Below, in pieces: positions 11,859 to 14,166 of a stretch of 14,166 nucleotides of DNA (within the stretch, counting starts at the first letter, position 1; each line of letters begins with the position of its first letter). The DNA lies in assembly GCA_024695285.1 (NCBI GenBank), contig JAILIM010000022.1, positions 1-14,166 on the forward strand. The letters are read 5' to 3'. Below the pieces are notes generated by a model that was not told where the DNA came from, did no database searches, and worked only from the letters and a program-made list of their open reading frames with translations. The stretch is from Bacteroidales bacterium (GTDB taxonomy: Bacteria > Bacteroidota > Bacteroidia > Bacteroidales > UBA932). Position numbers and translations under genes: made by a program.

Positions 11859-14166
11859 ATGAACATTATCAACAAGAAAATCCAACTCGCGGACGGCCGC
11901 GTGATTGAAATCGAGACCGGCAAACTTGCCAAGCAGGCAGACGGTTCGGCAGTCGTGAAAATGGGTGGCACCATGCTCCTTGCCACCGTGTGCGCTGCAA
12001 AAGAAGTAAAAGAGGGCACCGACTTCATGCCCCTCACCGTAGATTACAGGGAGAAATACTATTCCGCCGGACGTTTCCCCGGTGGTTTCCTCAAGCGCGA
12101 AAGCAAGCCCTCCGACTATGAGGTGCTCATCGCCCGCCTTATCGACAGGCCCATCCGCCCCCTGTGGCCGGATGATTTCCATCTGGAAGTATTCGTCCAG
12201 GTGAGCCTTATCAGTGCAGATAAAGACACTCAGCCCGACGCTCTCGCCGGACTCGCCGCATCCGCAGCCCTCGCAACCTCCGACCTGCCTTTCGGCGGTC
12301 CTATCGGCGAGGTCCGCGTCTGCCGCATCGACGGCCAGTTCGTCATCAACCCGACCTTCTCCGACATGGAGCGCGCCGACCTCGAACTCATGGTCGCCGC
12401 AACCGAGGAGAACATAATGATGGTCGAAGGCGAAATGAAGGAAGTCTCCGAGCACGACATGCTCGAGGCCATCAAGTTCGCCCACGAAGAAATCAAGAAG
12501 CACTGCCGCGTCCAGAAAGAGCTCATGGCTGAGCTCGGCACCGACGGACAGAAGCGCGACTATCCCCACGACGAGAACGACGAGGACCTCCGCAAGGCCG
12601 TCCGCGACTTCTGCTACGACAAGTGCTACGCCCTCGCAAAGAGCGCAAAGCCCAAGCACGAGCGTGAGGACGGATTCACCGCTATCCAGGAAGAGTTCAT
12701 CGCAACCATACCCGAGCCTCATACCGAGGAAGAGAAAGAAGCCTATGCTGCTAAGCTCGCCATGGTGGCCCGCTACTACCACGACGTCGAGAAGGAAGCC
12801 ATGCGCAACATGATCCTCGACGAAGGCATACGCCTGGACGGCCGCGTCTGCAACGAAGTGCGCCCCATCTGGTGCGAGGTGGACTATCTCCCTTGCGCCC
12901 ACGGCTCTGCCATCTTCACCCGCGGAGAGACCCAGTCTCTTGCGAGCGTGACCCTCGGCACCAAGCTCGACATGAAGGAGATGGACGAGGTGCTCATCCA
13001 GGGCGACCAGCAGTTCGTGCTCCACTACAACTTCCCTCCGTTCGCTACCGGCGAAGCTAAGCCCCAGAGGGGAGTCGGCCGTCGCGAAATCGGCCACGGC
13101 AACCTGGCCATGAGGGCCCTCAAGCCCGTCATCCCCATGGCTCCCGAGAATCCCTACGCAGTGCGCGTGGTTTCCGATATCCTCGAGTCCAACGGCTCAT
13201 CTTCAATGGCTTCCGTATGCGGCGGCTGCCTCGCCCTCATGGATGCAGGCGTGAAGATCAAGAAGCCCGTGGCCGGTGTGGCGATGGGCCTTATCACCGA
13301 CGCAGAGCGCCCCAATGACCGCTACGCCATCCTGACCGACATCCTCGGCGACGAGGACCACCTCGGCGACATGGACTTCAAGGTCACCGGCACCGCCGAC
13401 GGCATCACCGCCACCCAGATGGACATCAAGGTGGACGGCCTGAGCTACGAAGTGCTCGCCAAGGCCCTTGAGCAGGCCCGCCAGGGACGCATGCACATCA
13501 TGGGCGAAATGATGAAGACCATCGACAAGCCCCGTGAGGACTACAAGCCCTTCGTGCCCCGCATCGAGCAGATCCGCATTCCCGCCGAGTTCATCGGCGC
13601 CGTCATCGGCAAGGGAGGCGAGACCATCCAGAAGATTCAGAAGGAAACCGGCACCACCATCGCCATCGAGGAAGTCCCCATTCCCGGCACAAGCCTCACC
13701 GAAGGCGTGGTCGATGTCGCTTCCAACGACAAGGAAGCCATGCAGAAGGCCCTTGACTGGATCAAGGGTATCTGCGCAGTGCCCGAGGCCGGCCAGGTCT
13801 ACCACGGAAAGGTGGTCAGCATCCTGGACTTCGGTGCATTCATCGAGATTCTCCCCGGCAAGGAAGGCCTGCTCCACGTCAGTGAAATCGCGTGGACCAA
13901 GACCGAGAAGGTCGAGGACGTGCTTAAGGTCGGCGACGAGGTCGACGTGAAGCTCCTCGAGATCGACGCCAAGACCGGCAAGATGCGCCTTTCCATGCGT
14001 GCCCTGCAGGAGAAGCCCGAAGGCTATGTCGAGCCCAAGGGTAACGGTGGCCGCGGAAATGGCGGCGAGCGCGGTCCGCGCCGTGAAGGCGGAGAGCGCC
14101 GCGAGCGTCGCGACGGTGACCGCGGTCCCCGCAGGGACGGCGACCGTCCCCGCCGCGAAGGCGGCG
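11859..14166 (+). CDS. pnp: Polyribonucleotide nucleotidyltransferase (PNPase), 3' end outside the window
   Basis: PNPase degrades RNA 3' to 5' with phosphate and is a core part of mRNA decay. The frame opens at ATG 11859 ([14 protein letters not shown]) and stays open for 769 codons to the window edge, so the stop is not seen. The first RNase PH domain contains [18 protein letters not shown], the central helical domain follows, and the second RNase PH domain has [18 protein letters not shown], with D498 and D504 equivalent to the E. coli catalytic pair D486 and D492. The KH domain has GKGG at 584-587. The S1 domain spans about 645-715 ([28 protein letters not shown], seen in part). From about residue 728 a tail rich in Arg, Gly, Asp and Pro begins, made of short repeats such as RGPRREGG. 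It may add RNA binding. No frameshift is evident. Confidence 0.97.
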   Translation, partial: MNIINKKIQLADGRVIEIETGKLAKQADGSAVVKMGGTMLLATVCAAKEVKEGTDFMPLTVDYREKYYSAGRFPGGFLKRESKPSDYEVLIARLIDRPIRPLWPDDFHLEVFVQVSLISADKDTQPDALAGLAASAALATSDLPFGGPIGEVRVCRIDGQFVINPTFSDMERADLELMVAATEENIMMVEGEMKEVSEHDMLEAIKFAHEEIKKHCRVQKELMAELGTDGQKRDYPHDENDEDLRKAVRDFCYDKCYALAKSAKPKHEREDGFTAIQEEFIATIPEPHTEEEKEAYAAKLAMVARYYHDVEKEAMRNMILDEGIRLDGRVCNEVRPIWCEVDYLPCAHGSAIFTRGETQSLASVTLGTKLDMKEMDEVLIQGDQQFVLHYNFPPFATGEAKPQRGVGRREIGHGNLAMRALKPVIPMAPENPYAVRVVSDILESNGSSSMASVCGGCLALMDAGVKIKKPVAGVAMGLITDAERPNDRYAILTDILGDEDHLGDMDFKVTGTADGITATQMDIKVDGLSYEVLAKALEQARQGRMHIMGEMMKTIDKPREDYKPFVPRIEQIRIPAEFIGAVIGKGGETIQKIQKETGTTIAIEEVPIPGTSLTEGVVDVASNDKEAMQKALDWIKGICAVPEAGQVYHGKVVSILDFGAFIEILPGKEGLLHVSEIAWTKTEKVEDVLKVGDEVDVKLLEIDAKTGKMRLSMRALQEKPEGYVEPKGNGGRGNGGERGPRREGGERRERRDGDRGPRRDGDRPRREGG

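Noticed and set aside
11598..13097. A 499-codon open frame antisense to rpsO and pnp
   Set aside because: It crosses two genes and a terminator hairpin and encodes a Val/Leu/Gly/His-rich protein without motifs, typical of a shadow of a strongly biased sense gene.

Overview
The window looks like a chromosomal segment of a moderately GC-rich member of the Bacteroidales. Three things support this. Promoter-like TAnnTTTG boxes, the Bacteroidetes -7 element, sit upstream of several genes, two of them with a TTG 20 bp further up. No clear Shine-Dalgarno sequences precede the starts. The gene content also fits: a DUF4954 protein, a PNPase with an Arg/Gly-rich tail, and a lipoprotein nitroreductase. 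I cannot place it at genus level. An uncultured Bacteroidales or Rikenellaceae-like genome is a guess.

Layout. (1) Positions 20-136 hold a 5S rRNA, the tail of an rRNA operon that starts outside the window. A hairpin terminator follows, then about 350 bp without a gene but packed with palindromes and one partial copy of a dispersed repeat. (2) A BaiN/HI0933-type flavoprotein is on the minus strand (488-1696). It is divergent from glmS (1753-3603), and their promoter boxes interleave. (3) glmS is followed 8 bp later by a DUF4954 beta-helix protein (3612-5600). (4) A well-formed promoter at 5585-5616 starts a tightly packed four-gene unit: an EF-hand protein with C-terminal membrane helices (5641-7872), a GT4 glycosyltransferase (7875-9080), a lipoprotein nitroreductase (9077-9691) and a GTG-started nitrilase-family omega-amidase candidate (9691-10452). 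Gaps are 2 bp, then a 4-bp overlap, then a 1-bp overlap. (5) A 115-bp hairpin-forming repeat (10471-10585) separates this unit from a convergent S1/P1 nuclease (10596-11372, minus). (6) A divergent promoter region leads to rpsO (11502-11777), a strong intrinsic terminator, and pnp, which runs off the window end (11859-14166).

How the genes may work together. glmS feeds amino sugars to the cell envelope, and the neighbouring beta-helix protein and GT4 enzyme could also be envelope-related, but this is inference from position. rpsO-pnp is the classic translation and RNA-decay pair. The least understood part is the EF-hand/GT4/lipoprotein-nitroreductase/amidase unit. The most structured non-coding feature is the repeat family found at both convergent gene junctions in the window and nowhere else that I could see. 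I found no CRISPR array, insertion sequence, integrase, toxin-antitoxin pair or tRNA.
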